Shown one piece after another: positions 16,155 to 24,344 of a DNA stretch of 49,576 nt. The stretch is from Deltaproteobacteria bacterium (GTDB lineage Bacteria > Bdellovibrionota > UBA1018 > UBA923). The position numbers and the translations under genes are program-made. The notes beneath the pieces were generated by a model. It did no database searches, had not been told where the DNA came from, and saw only the letters and a program-made list of their open reading frames with translations. Every line of letters starts with the position of its first letter. The first letter of the stretch is position 1. The DNA is taken from NCBI GenBank assembly GCA_016186905.1, contig JACPKS010000061.1:1-49576 (forward strand), in the 5' to 3' direction.

Positions 16155-17480
16155 ATGAATGGAATGATTCCAGCCCGTCTTGCAATGGCGCTCACCGCCG
16201 CGATTTTTTTCGCCGCGAGCGCGCACGCGACCGCGATCGTCGAGGAAGGCGCGTACGTCCGCGATCCGCGGAAAAAAGAGCTCGCCGGATTCATGAAAAA
16301 CCGCGAACTCACCGTTGATCACGTCACGCGCGAGGGCTACGAGGTTTACGGGCCCAGAGGACTGCGCGACTGGCTCGATCTCATCGGCGTCGAATATTAC
16401 GTCGAGGCCCGGGATGACGACACCGCCGCCTACCCCTCGCCTGAAGCGGTCGCGAAGCGGCTCCAGGACCTGCACGCCGCCTATCCTTCGATCACGAAGC
16501 TCATGAATCTTGGCAAAAGCGCTTTGGGCCGCGAGCTGCTGATCATGAAAATTTCGGATAACCCAGAGGTCGACGAGCCTGAGCCCGAGGTGAAATACAT
16601 CTCGAGCATGCATGGCGACGAGATCACGGGCCGCGAGCTCATGATGAGCCTGATCGAAGACCTGGTAAAAGGTTACGGCAAAGACGAGCGCATCGCCGAG
16701 CTCGTCGACAACACCGAGATCTTCATCATGCCGTCGATGAATCCCGACGGCAGCTTCGCCAGGCAGCGCGCCAATGCCAACGGCGCCGACTTGAACCGCG
16801 ACTTTCCGGATTTTTCAACCGACGACAACCAGAACACGCCCGAAAACCGGCAACCCGAGACTCAGGCGCTGATGCGCTTTCAGGCCGCGCGGCACTTCGC
16901 GCTCTCGGCGAATTTTCACGGCGGCGCCGAGGTCGTGAATTATCCGTGGGACACGACTCCTGAGCTGCACCCGCAGGACGCGCTCGTCAAAGGTTTAAGC
17001 CTCGCGTACGCGTCGAAAGTTCCGTACATGCGCGACTCCTCCGAGTTTCCCGGCGGCATCACCAACGGATACGCCTGGTACGAAGTCAACGGCGGAATGC
17101 AAGACTGGAGCTCGTTCTGGTACGGCGACCTTCAAGTGACGATCGAGCTTTCGGGCGCGAAATGGCCGGACTACGGCGCAATCCCGCGGTTCTATCGCGA
17201 CAACAAGGATGCGTTGCTCGAATACCTTGAGGCGGTCCACCAGGGCGCGGGGTTTCGCGTCGCGGGCAAACCGGGCGCTTCTGGCCGCGTGGAAATCGTC
17301 CGCCTGGTCGACGGGCAGAGTCTCGGAACGTTCGGATTCTCCGGCTCTGAATTCTACAAGGTGCTCGATCCGGGCCGCTACCGCTTCATCGTTGAGCCGA
17401 ACGGCGGCGATGAGCGCAGCCTCGACGTCGAAGTGGAAGCGTCGCGAATCTTCGCGAACGGGAACTACGTTACTTTTTGA
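16155..17480 (+). CDS. Secreted M14-family zinc carboxypeptidase
   Basis: A 441-residue protein with a Sec signal (cut near HATA at about residue 26). The M14 domain has the zinc ligands His153 and Glu156 in SMHGDEITGRELM, the substrate-binding NPDGSFARQR and LNRDFPD (NxDGxxx...NRD pattern), a later His in ANFHGGAEVVNYPWD, and the catalytic Glu in QVTIELSGAKWP. It ends with a small beta-domain (about 365-441) like the regulatory domain of carboxypeptidase D. It removes C-terminal residues from proteins or peptides outside the cytoplasm. Start ATG 16155 has AGGA 8 nt upstream. Its end overlaps the convergent mltA end by 11 bp. Confidence 0.93.
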   Translation: MNGMIPARLAMALTAAIFFAASAHATAIVEEGAYVRDPRKKELAGFMKNRELTVDHVTREGYEVYGPRGLRDWLDLIGVEYYVEARDDDTAAYPSPEAVAKRLQDLHAAYPSITKLMNLGKSALGRELLIMKISDNPEVDEPEPEVKYISSMHGDEITGRELMMSLIEDLVKGYGKDERIAELVDNTEIFIMPSMNPDGSFARQRANANGADLNRDFPDFSTDDNQNTPENRQPETQALMRFQAARHFALSANFHGGAEVVNYPWDTTPELHPQDALVKGLSLAYASKVPYMRDSSEFPGGITNGYAWYEVNGGMQDWSSFWYGDLQVTIELSGAKWPDYGAIPRFYRDNKDALLEYLEAVHQGAGFRVAGKPGASGRVEIVRLVDGQSLGTFGFSGSEFYKVLDPGRYRFIVEPNGGDERSLDVEVEASRIFANGNYVTF

Positions 17481-18633
17481 TTGCGAAGTAGAGTTCGCCG
17501 GGCTGGTTCATGTGGCCGGCGGCGAGTTCGGCGTAGTCACCCTCGCCCCAGTACACGTCGACCCGGCCAGCACTCCGGATCGCGCCGCCGATGTCTTGGC
17601 TCACCGCGAACCGCGAGAACGCTTCCCATCCCGTGACCTCGCCGTTTTGGACGACCGGACGTTCGGTTTTGAGAAACGCGACCGCGCTTAACGGCAGAAA
17701 CCGCGGATCAACGGCGATCGAATGACCGGGGGTGAGCACGGTGGTTGTCGCGCCGAAGGGGCCTTCGCTTGCTTCCTGAAAAAAAACGTAGCTTGGATTC
17801 GCGGCTAGCGTTTCCATCAGCTCACCGGCATGTGCCTCGAAATACTTGCGCATGCCGGGAATCGTGAGGAACTCTTCCCCCACGCCGCGCTCCGCGAGCA
17901 CGCGCCGAAGAGCCACGTATTCGCGGCCGTTCTGGGCGGCATAATTGACGATGATCCGTTTTGTCGTGCCGTCAGCCTCATGCAAAAGCACGGCGCCCGA
18001 GCCCTGCACATGCAAGACGAACGCGCTGAACGCATCATCCACGTAAGCGAGCTCGTAACCCTTGTCTTTGAGCGCGCCTTCAAGATCGATGGCCCTGCGA
18101 TCGGGAAAAAGCGAGTACGTTGCGTCCGCGTTTTTTCGCCTCCATTTAAGCGAGCCGCCGATTTCGACGCGTACGAGCTCATCGGGCCTGCGATAGAGAG
18201 GATGCGCATACGCGCCGGTCTCCGTTCGGCTGCCGCCCAGCACCGGAAAGTAGTAGCCCGTGAACATCACGGCGCCGTTTCCGTCGGAGCCTTTGGATTT
18301 GTACCAGTCGAATTCCGTTTTGGCGCGAGCCCAGAACTCCGCGAAGTCTTTACACTCGCCGGCGAGCTTCGCCATCGCGACACCGGTTTCGACGCACCAC
18401 TGTTTGAGGTTGAGCTTGCGTCCTTCGAACATGAGGGTGCGTCGCTCGCCCTGCTCGCGGCAGCCGGCGACCTCGCGTTCGAGCGTAGTCTTGAAGGAAG
18501 AAAGATCGCCGTCCGGCGTGAGGGCCGGAAGCGCGTCGGCCTCGACGTGAACGAGTGAGGAAGTCGCCGCGCCCGCTATTAACGGCTGGGACATAAAGGT
18601 CATCGCGGCGAAGAAAAAAATGATGCAGCGCAT
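17470..18633 (-). CDS. mltA: Membrane-bound lytic murein transglycosylase A
   Basis: Cleaves glycan strands of peptidoglycan to 1,6-anhydro products. The 387-residue protein has a signal peptide (about 1-22) without an obvious lipobox, so it is probably periplasmic rather than a lipoprotein. The MltA barrel domain starts at FTGYYFPVLGGSRTETGAYAHP, and the 3D/DPBB catalytic segment is near the C-terminus: SQDIGGAIRSAGRVDVYWG, with Asp347 in QDIGGAI and a second Asp in RVDVYWGEG. This is a second transglycosylase in the window after the MltD-like one. Convergent overlap with the M14 gene may cause antisense effects. Confidence 0.92.
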   Translation of the reverse strand: MRCIIFFFAAMTFMSQPLIAGAATSSLVHVEADALPALTPDGDLSSFKTTLEREVAGCREQGERRTLMFEGRKLNLKQWCVETGVAMAKLAGECKDFAEFWARAKTEFDWYKSKGSDGNGAVMFTGYYFPVLGGSRTETGAYAHPLYRRPDELVRVEIGGSLKWRRKNADATYSLFPDRRAIDLEGALKDKGYELAYVDDAFSAFVLHVQGSGAVLLHEADGTTKRIIVNYAAQNGREYVALRRVLAERGVGEEFLTIPGMRKYFEAHAGELMETLAANPSYVFFQEASEGPFGATTTVLTPGHSIAVDPRFLPLSAVAFLKTERPVVQNGEVTGWEAFSRFAVSQDIGGAIRSAGRVDVYWGEGDYAELAAGHMNQPGELYFAIKK

Positions 18634-18740
18634 TGAAAAGCCTCGGTGCGCTGGGAGTATCCTTGAACCGCACTGAAATCAAGGCCCGTGAGCTGATTTG
18701 CATCAAATTCAGAACCGACTTAAACTCATCACAGGGGGCT

Positions 18741-18763
18741 CAAGATCCCATCGCGGGATCTTG
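18741..18763 (+). promoter_or_regulatory. Perfect 9-bp hairpin just upstream of a start codon
   Basis: CAAGATCCC (18741-18749) and GGGATCTTG (18755-18763) flank a 5-nt loop. A 17-nt A/T-only-rich leader with no Shine-Dalgarno sequence then leads to the ATG at 18781. The A-rich tail on the coding side is not a U-tract, so this is not a forward terminator. It may hold a ribosome standby or S1-binding leader next to a stable stem, or act as an mRNA 5' stabiliser. Confidence 0.55.
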
Positions 18764-18780
18764 AAAAATAAAAAAATATC

Positions 18781-19236
18781 ATGCGTTTATCTTTGATTCT
18801 GCTGCTGTTGGTTTCGTCCGCCCTAGCTCAGGCGAAATCCGAGGCCAAGGCTAAGCCTGCGACAGCCACGCCCATGGAGATCATTTTCGTCCGCCATCTC
18901 GACCCCGGTGGAACTGAGGGTTACCGCCTCGCCTGTGCAAAGTCGGAGACCTGCCTGCTTCACGTAACCCGTAACGGCACCGACGTAAAGACGGTGACCG
19001 TGCCTTACGAAAAAGCCAGCGCGATCGCCGAGGAATTTTTTAAGGATTATACGGCCGGCGCGGCACGCGAGCCCAGCAGCGGCCCGCCGCTTCTCACGTG
19101 GGAAGTGACGTATGCCGGACGTTCAGCCAAAGGGCTTGTGCCCTGGCGGCGCGAGCTTCGAGCGGCCCGCCCGCCCGCCGATCAGACGCGCGCGATCCTG
19201 GCGCTCGAGTACCACCTCATGGAGCTCGATCAGTGA
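18781..19236 (+). CDS. Secreted protein of unknown function
   Basis: A 151-residue protein with a signal peptide (MRLSLILLLLVSSALAQA, cut at about residue 18) and a small mature domain with two Cys (ACAKSETCLL). I recognise no family. The gene lies alone after the divergent mltA promoter region and is translationally coupled to the HExxH protease gene (GTGA overlap at 19233-19236), so it may be a partner, inhibitor or chaperone of that peptidase. This is inference from arrangement only. The RBS region is A-rich and preceded by a stable hairpin. Confidence 0.7.
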   Translation: MRLSLILLLLVSSALAQAKSEAKAKPATATPMEIIFVRHLDPGGTEGYRLACAKSETCLLHVTRNGTDVKTVTVPYEKASAIAEEFFKDYTAGAAREPSSGPPLLTWEVTYAGRSAKGLVPWRRELRAARPPADQTRAILALEYHLMELDQ

Positions 19237-20651
19237 GTCGAGGCGACGTCGGCCGAGCCAGCTACGGAGGCGTCAGCCGAGCCAAATTCGATCGCGCGGC
19301 GTTCGCCATCACCGCTTCCCTACTCGTTTCATCGGGACTCGCGTTTGCGGGCGACACGGTCGACGACCTGAACACGCTCGTGAAAAAAACAGGCGCGCCC
19401 ACGGGCGGCCCGTGCGGCGCGGCGGGTTGCGCGACGGAATCCCCGTTCGCGGCGTTTTGCGCGAAACCGTTTGGCACCGCTTGTTCGGGAAATCCAAGCG
19501 GCGAGCAATACGAAAAAATTCAGGCATTCAAAAAGAATTGCCTTAAGGACGTGATGAAAGATCTCCCACCGCTGCCGCCCAAGCCGATTCCCGACAAGCG
19601 CGGCCCGGATTTGATTCCTCCCGAAAACCTCGATGAAATCCGCGCGTGGCAGAAAAAGTTCGACCGGTATCAGGGTAAGCTTCTTTCGGCGATCCTGCCG
19701 GGCAAAACGGTTGATGCCGTAAACGGTCTTTTTGAGGAGGTGCGGAGCCACATGCTCCACGCGGTCGATGCCCAAAAAGGGCTTGCGGCTCAAACAAAAA
19801 CCTACATGAAGGGCAAGGTCGCGGACACGACCATCGTTTCGCCGCTGGAATATTTGAACGCCTTTACCACCGATGTCACTGAGCTTGCGCATTACAACGA
19901 GTTCATGAAGCACTGCGGACCTGACGGATTGAGCACGAACGCGTTCAATATCCGGTTTAACGGAGCGGATCACGTCGTGGTTTGCCCGGGATATTTCATC
20001 GATGCGCTTAAAGACGTCACCCATTGCGGAGAAGAGAAGCCTAAAATCGGTGACGGGCCGAAAACGAAAGATTTTCAAATCAGTCCTCTTCCGGTCGACA
20101 AACTTCGTGTCGAAAAGCAGGGTTACTTGAAGATGCGGATCCTAATCGACAAAACCCCCGACGATACCCTTATCGACTACGATGCTCTCGTTCGCGTGTT
20201 CGGACATGAGATCGGGCACAGCATCGATGCGGCCGGCTATGGGCCGACCGACGAAAAGACGGGCAAAAAGCCTCTGGTGCTTGAAACCGGCTTCGAGAAA
20301 TACGCCGCTTGCATTCAGAAAAAACATCCAACACTCAAACCGCCGCTGGAGTATCTTAATGAAATTTCGGCGGACTATTGGAGTGCCGAAGCGATGGCGA
20401 AATACAACGAAACCGCGTACTCTTTTGCGTTACAGTTCAATTCACTCAGTCCAAAGGATGCGCTGCGGATCATAAAATCCCAAATGAGCGGGCTTTGTGG
20501 ATCCACTCAAGGCGACAGGCATCCTGACGGCGCGACGAGGATCAGATCGATCTACGGCATGAACTCGAGCCTGAGGGAATCGCTTCGCTGCCCTTCGATG
20601 CCGTCCAAACAAACGACCTGTACGTTCGAAGGCGAAGTTCCAGTCAAATAG
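19233..20651 (+). CDS. Secreted zinc metallopeptidase-like protein (HExxH...ExxxD)
   Basis: A 472-residue protein. The HExxH motif is HEIGH at residues 325-329, preceded by FG. A third ligand candidate, Glu377 in NEISADY (ExxxD), lies 48 residues downstream, the gluzincin arrangement. HPDGATRIRSIYG near the C-terminus resembles the tail of M48-type peptidases. Residues about 18-40 form a signal peptide (AFAITASLLVSSGLAFA) after a basic lead. The mature N-terminus is Cys-rich (GPCGAAGCATESPFAAFCAKPFGTACSG, split by other residues). GTG 19233 is used, with GGAG 8 nt upstream, overlapping the previous stop. It is probably exported, but the substrate is unknown and I do not assign a named family. 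Confidence 0.8.
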   Translation: MSRGDVGRASYGGVSRAKFDRAAFAITASLLVSSGLAFAGDTVDDLNTLVKKTGAPTGGPCGAAGCATESPFAAFCAKPFGTACSGNPSGEQYEKIQAFKKNCLKDVMKDLPPLPPKPIPDKRGPDLIPPENLDEIRAWQKKFDRYQGKLLSAILPGKTVDAVNGLFEEVRSHMLHAVDAQKGLAAQTKTYMKGKVADTTIVSPLEYLNAFTTDVTELAHYNEFMKHCGPDGLSTNAFNIRFNGADHVVVCPGYFIDALKDVTHCGEEKPKIGDGPKTKDFQISPLPVDKLRVEKQGYLKMRILIDKTPDDTLIDYDALVRVFGHEIGHSIDAAGYGPTDEKTGKKPLVLETGFEKYAACIQKKHPTLKPPLEYLNEISADYWSAEAMAKYNETAYSFALQFNSLSPKDALRIIKSQMSGLCGSTQGDRHPDGATRIRSIYGMNSSLRESLRCPSMPSKQTTCTFEGEVPVK

Positions 20652-21137
20652 TCAGTGCGAGTGCCCGCCCGGGCCGTGCGCATGCCCGTGCGAGAGCTCT
20701 TCTTGCGTGGGATCGCGAACGTCGAGAATCTCGACCTCGAACGTAAGCTCCATGCCCGCAAGCGGGTGATTTCCGTCGACCGTGATGTGCGAATCGGTCA
20801 CTTTCGTCACCGAAAATACGGGGCCGTTTTCCTGCCCGGCACCCGCGCGAAAACGGTCGCCCACCGCGACCTTGGCGTTCGGCGGGAAACGGTCGCGGCT
20901 CACGTCCATAATGAGCTCTTTGTCGTGCTCGCCGTACGCGTCAGCCGCGGCGATCGTGACTTTTCTCGTGTCACCCTTGCCCAGAAGCTTCAGCGAATTC
21001 TCCAGGCCTGGAATGATCACGCCGCTGCCTTCCATGAAAACCATCGGGTCGTTGCGATCCCGCGAGCTGTCGATCCGCGTCCCTTTCGAATCGGTGAGGA
21101 CGTAATGAAACGTGACGACTCTGGGTTGAGGGGCCAT
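20652..21137 (-). CDS. slyD: FKBP-type peptidyl-prolyl isomerase, SlyD-like
   Basis: Catalyses cis/trans isomerisation of proline peptide bonds. SlyD-type proteins also chaperone and bind nickel. The 161 residues show the FKBP halves (TFHYVLTDSKGTRIDSS, GSGVIIPGLENSLKLLGKGD), an inserted-in-flap chaperone segment (about 70-125), the closing strand GMELTFEVEILDVR, and a His-rich tail (SHGHAHGPGGHSH) consistent with metal binding. It is convergent with the HExxH gene, with no gap between stops. SlyD is cytoplasmic, and no signal peptide is seen. Confidence 0.94.
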   Translation of the reverse strand: MAPQPRVVTFHYVLTDSKGTRIDSSRDRNDPMVFMEGSGVIIPGLENSLKLLGKGDTRKVTIAAADAYGEHDKELIMDVSRDRFPPNAKVAVGDRFRAGAGQENGPVFSVTKVTDSHITVDGNHPLAGMELTFEVEILDVRDPTQEELSHGHAHGPGGHSH

Positions 21138-21195
21138 GGCGATCTCCTTGTGCTGTCAGCGGCGCGCGCCTGCGCGACGCGTTTAGCCGGTCATT

Positions 21196-22503
21196 TCACA
21201 GTTTGGCGAAGGACACAAGATGATACGTTTTCTTGCCTCTGCGGAGCACGACGTACGCTCCCCCGATGAGCCGTGCTGGATCGAGCTTCGCGGCGACATC
21301 CGCCACGCGCTCGTTGTTCACGTAGATCGCGCCTGCCTGCAGATCGGTGCGCGCCGCGCCCTTGGATTTGCAGAGTCCCGTTTCGACCAAAAGATCGACG
21401 ATCGGGATTCCAGCCGAAAGCTCCGCCTGCGATTTCTTCGTGGCGGGGGCTTCCGAGAAAACTTCCAGCAGTGTCTTGGCGTCGAGATCGCGGATTTCGG
21501 TACCGAACAAAGCCTTCGAGGCTTTTTCAGCGCGTTCAAGCTCGGCTTCGCCGTGGACGAGCTTGGTGAGCTCCTGGGCCAGTGCCGTTTGCGCCGCGCG
21601 CTTCTCGGGCTCCTTGGCGAGCGACGTTTCGAGTGCCGCGATTTCCTCATGGGAAAGAAAAGTGAAATAGCGGAGAAGCTTGGCTGCGTCGGCATCGGGC
21701 GTCTGAATGAAGTATTGATAGAACTGGTACGGGTGCGTTCGGCGGGGATCGAGCCAGATCGTGCCCGACTCGGTTTTTCCGAATTTTGTGCCGTCGGCCT
21801 TCGTCACGAGCGGATGCGTGAGGCCGAAGACCCGCGGCGCCTCGCGGTTTTCGGCGGCGGCCATGCGGCGGATGAGCTCGCAGCCGGCGGTGATGTTGCC
21901 CCATTGATCGGAGCCCCCGATCTGCAGGCGGCAGGCGTGGCGAAGGTTGAGGACGTAAAAGTCGTACGCCTGAAGCAGCATGTAAGAGAACTCCGTGTAC
22001 GAGATGCCGTGCTCGCGGTCTTCAAGGCGCGCGCGCACCGACTCTTTGGCGATCATGTGATTCACCGTGAAGTGTTTTCCGGTGTCGCGCAGAAAATCGA
22101 TGTAGCTGACACCTTCGAACCAATCCGCGTTGTTGACGATGCTTGCGGCGTTCGGGCCTTTTTGGTCGAGAAAGCGGGCGATGACCGCCGTGATGCCGGC
22201 GAGATTTTTCCCGAGGATGTCGGGGGTCAGGAGTTGGCGCTCGGCCGTCTTGCCGCTGGGATCGCCGATCATGCCGGTAGCGCCGCCTACGACGGCGATA
22301 GGACTGTGCCCGGCAAGCTGGAAACGGCGCAAAGTCAGCAATGGGAGCAAGCTTCCCACGTGCAAACTGTCGGAGGTCGGGTCGAATCCCGCGTACAACG
22401 TAAAATGATCCGCCGTGAGCTCGTTTGAGAGCGACTCGTCGGTCACCTGGTGGAGGATTCCCCTCCAACGCAGGTCCTCGTAAAGGTTCGTGCTTGCGTT
22501 CAT
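21196..22503 (-). CDS. tyrS: Tyrosyl-tRNA synthetase
   Basis: Class I aminoacyl-tRNA synthetase that attaches tyrosine to tRNA-Tyr. The 435 residues contain the HIGH-type motif HVGS (48-51), the tyrosine pocket segment (LQAYDFYVL, QIGGSDQWGN), the KMSKS-type loop (KFGKTESG, about 236) and a C-terminal S4 RNA-binding domain (GIPIVDLLVETGL to the end). Length and layout are normal for the bacterial-type enzyme with an S4 domain. It lies divergently from the MFS gene, with a 51-bp AT-rich promoter gap (22504-22554). Confidence 0.97.
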   Translation of the reverse strand: MNASTNLYEDLRWRGILHQVTDESLSNELTADHFTLYAGFDPTSDSLHVGSLLPLLTLRRFQLAGHSPIAVVGGATGMIGDPSGKTAERQLLTPDILGKNLAGITAVIARFLDQKGPNAASIVNNADWFEGVSYIDFLRDTGKHFTVNHMIAKESVRARLEDREHGISYTEFSYMLLQAYDFYVLNLRHACRLQIGGSDQWGNITAGCELIRRMAAAENREAPRVFGLTHPLVTKADGTKFGKTESGTIWLDPRRTHPYQFYQYFIQTPDADAAKLLRYFTFLSHEEIAALETSLAKEPEKRAAQTALAQELTKLVHGEAELERAEKASKALFGTEIRDLDAKTLLEVFSEAPATKKSQAELSAGIPIVDLLVETGLCKSKGAARTDLQAGAIYVNNERVADVAAKLDPARLIGGAYVVLRRGKKTYHLVSFAKL

Positions 22504-22554
22504 GGAACTGAAGATAACAATAGAGTCTGAAAAAACAAATAATAAGGACGGCGT

Positions 22555-23760
22555 ATGTTCCGGAAATTCCCGAAAGCAGTCGTGTTTTTAGGCTTGGCGA
22601 GTTTTTTCAACGACGTCGCGTCCGACGCGATCTATCCCCTGCTTCCGCTTTTTCTCACGCAAACCGTGGGCGCAAGCCTCGTTTTCGTTGGATTGTACGA
22701 GGGCATCGCCGAGTCGGCGGCAAGTCTCACCAAAGTTTTCGTCGGATATTGGTCCGATCGCGTGGGCCGCCGCGGCCCGTTCGTGCTCGCCGGTTATTTT
22801 CTCTCGAACCTCGTCCGCCCGCTTACGGGACTTGTGACGAGTCCGTGGCAAGCGCTTGCCGTGCGCTTTACCGACCGGCTCGGCAAAGGCACGCGCACCG
22901 CGCCCCGCGATGCGTGGCTGGGAACGCTCGCCGCTCAAGGCGAGCGCGGACGCATCTTCGGGTTTCACCGGGCGATGGATAACGCCGGTGCAACGCTTGG
23001 GCCTCTGATCGCCATGGCGTTCCTGTATTTTTTTCCCGGAAAGCTTCGCATGCTGTTCTTGCTGACGATGATCCCAGGTTTTTTGAGCCTCTATTATGTC
23101 TTGCGCGCGCGCGGCGAAAACACCGGCGAACAGCGTTCGCGTCCGGCATCCTCGGAGACGCTTGCTGACGGAGCAGTTCCAAAATTTTCCGACATCTTCC
23201 GGATGCCGGCGGCCTTTCGCCGCTACCTCTTCATTCTCTTTCTCTTCACGGTGGCCAACTCGAGTGACGCCTTCCTGATCCTCAAGCTGCGGGGCGCGGG
23301 CGTGCCGATGTATTGGATTCCTTTTCTTTGGACCGCGCTTCACATCGTGAAGGTGGCCTCAGCCACGCCGGGCGGTGTTTTTTCCGACCGCTTCGGAAGA
23401 AAAGCGGCCATCATCCTCGGCTGGCTGATTTACGCCGCGGCCTACACCACGATCGGGCTCAGCTCGTCGCTCACGGTCACCGTTTGCGCCTTTATTCTGT
23501 ATGGCCTCTTTGCGGGCTTCACTGAGGGCCCTGAGCGCGCGATGGTCGCGGATCTTGTTTCGGACGAGCGTCAACGAGGAACCGCGTTCGGGCTTTACAA
23601 TTTGGCAATCGGTATCGGCGCGCTTCCGGCCAGCGTGATCGCCGGCTTTTTGTGGGAGCGCATGGGGCCTTCCGCACCGTTTCTTTTTGGCGCGGAAGTT
23701 GCCGGGGCATCTGTATTGCTATTGATTTTTCTCAGATTGGAGCGATCGGATCTCCTGTAA
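22555..23760 (+). CDS. Major facilitator superfamily transporter
   Basis: A 401-residue inner-membrane protein with about 12 transmembrane segments. The loop-2/3 type motif is visible (GYWSDRVGRRGPFVLAGY) and again after TM8 (GGVFSDRFGRKAAIILGW), typical of MFS. It resembles small drug/metabolite efflux carriers. The substrate cannot be told from sequence. AAGGA lies 7 nt before the ATG at 22555. Its 3' end overlaps the convergent thpR by 29 bp. Confidence 0.88.
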   Translation: MFRKFPKAVVFLGLASFFNDVASDAIYPLLPLFLTQTVGASLVFVGLYEGIAESAASLTKVFVGYWSDRVGRRGPFVLAGYFLSNLVRPLTGLVTSPWQALAVRFTDRLGKGTRTAPRDAWLGTLAAQGERGRIFGFHRAMDNAGATLGPLIAMAFLYFFPGKLRMLFLLTMIPGFLSLYYVLRARGENTGEQRSRPASSETLADGAVPKFSDIFRMPAAFRRYLFILFLFTVANSSDAFLILKLRGAGVPMYWIPFLWTALHIVKVASATPGGVFSDRFGRKAAIILGWLIYAAAYTTIGLSSSLTVTVCAFILYGLFAGFTEGPERAMVADLVSDERQRGTAFGLYNLAIGIGALPASVIAGFLWERMGPSAPFLFGAEVAGASVLLLIFLRLERSDLL

Positions 23761-24340
23761 GGGGGAATCGTTCAAGGGAAGTATACACCGCTCCCTCGGG
23801 ATGCGTCTTGCTCTCGTAGAGGACGACTTCGCGGATTATGCAGCTTCCGAAGTGTCGCGTCTTGAACCGAAACAGAAGCTCGCCTGCTTGCCGTCCCTCC
23901 TTCACCCTCCCGATCGTAAGGTGCGGCGCGAACGGATAGGGTTCGCGGCGAAATCCGATGGTGGCGAGACTTTCGTCAAGCGCGTACGCCATCCGCTCGA
24001 GCTGCCCTGTCTCGTCCCGAAGATTCACCCAAAACACCTTGGGGCGCGATTCGTTCGGAAAAACGCCGGCCCCAGCCGCCGTAACCTCAAAACATTCGAA
24101 CTTCGCGAGTGCCGCCCGCGCCACCCGCGCGATCTCCGCGATCTGACTCTCGGGTGTCGCGCCGAGAAACTTCAGCGTCACGTGCAGGTTGTCGGCGCCG
24201 ATCCATGTGACGTCGACGCCTCGTGCGGCTGTTGCCGGGCGCAACTCACGGACAAGCGCTCCCACACTCGCGTTGCACTCCGGCGAAAGCCGCACCGCCA
24301 GAAAAAGACGCGCGCTTGGAGCGCGCGCCGCGCCCTCCAT
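23732..24340 (-). CDS. thpR: RNA 2',3'-cyclic phosphodiesterase (2H family)
   Basis: 2H phosphoesterase that opens 2',3'-cyclic phosphate RNA ends and can ligate tRNA halves in vitro. The 202-residue protein carries both HxT motifs, LHVTLKFLG (about 52-60) and PHLTIGRVK (about residue 145). ATG 24340 is used. A longer frame to 24388 runs into the upstream ligase gene. The start lies only a few bp after the acyl-CoA ligase stop at 24345, which suggests cotranscription. Overlap with the MFS gene end is convergent. Confidence 0.9.
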   Translation of the reverse strand: MEGAARAPSARLFLAVRLSPECNASVGALVRELRPATAARGVDVTWIGADNLHVTLKFLGATPESQIAEIARVARAALAKFECFEVTAAGAGVFPNESRPKVFWVNLRDETGQLERMAYALDESLATIGFRREPYPFAPHLTIGRVKEGRQAGELLFRFKTRHFGSCIIREVVLYESKTHPEGAVYTSLERFPLTGDPIAPI

Positions 24341-24344
24341 CCGC

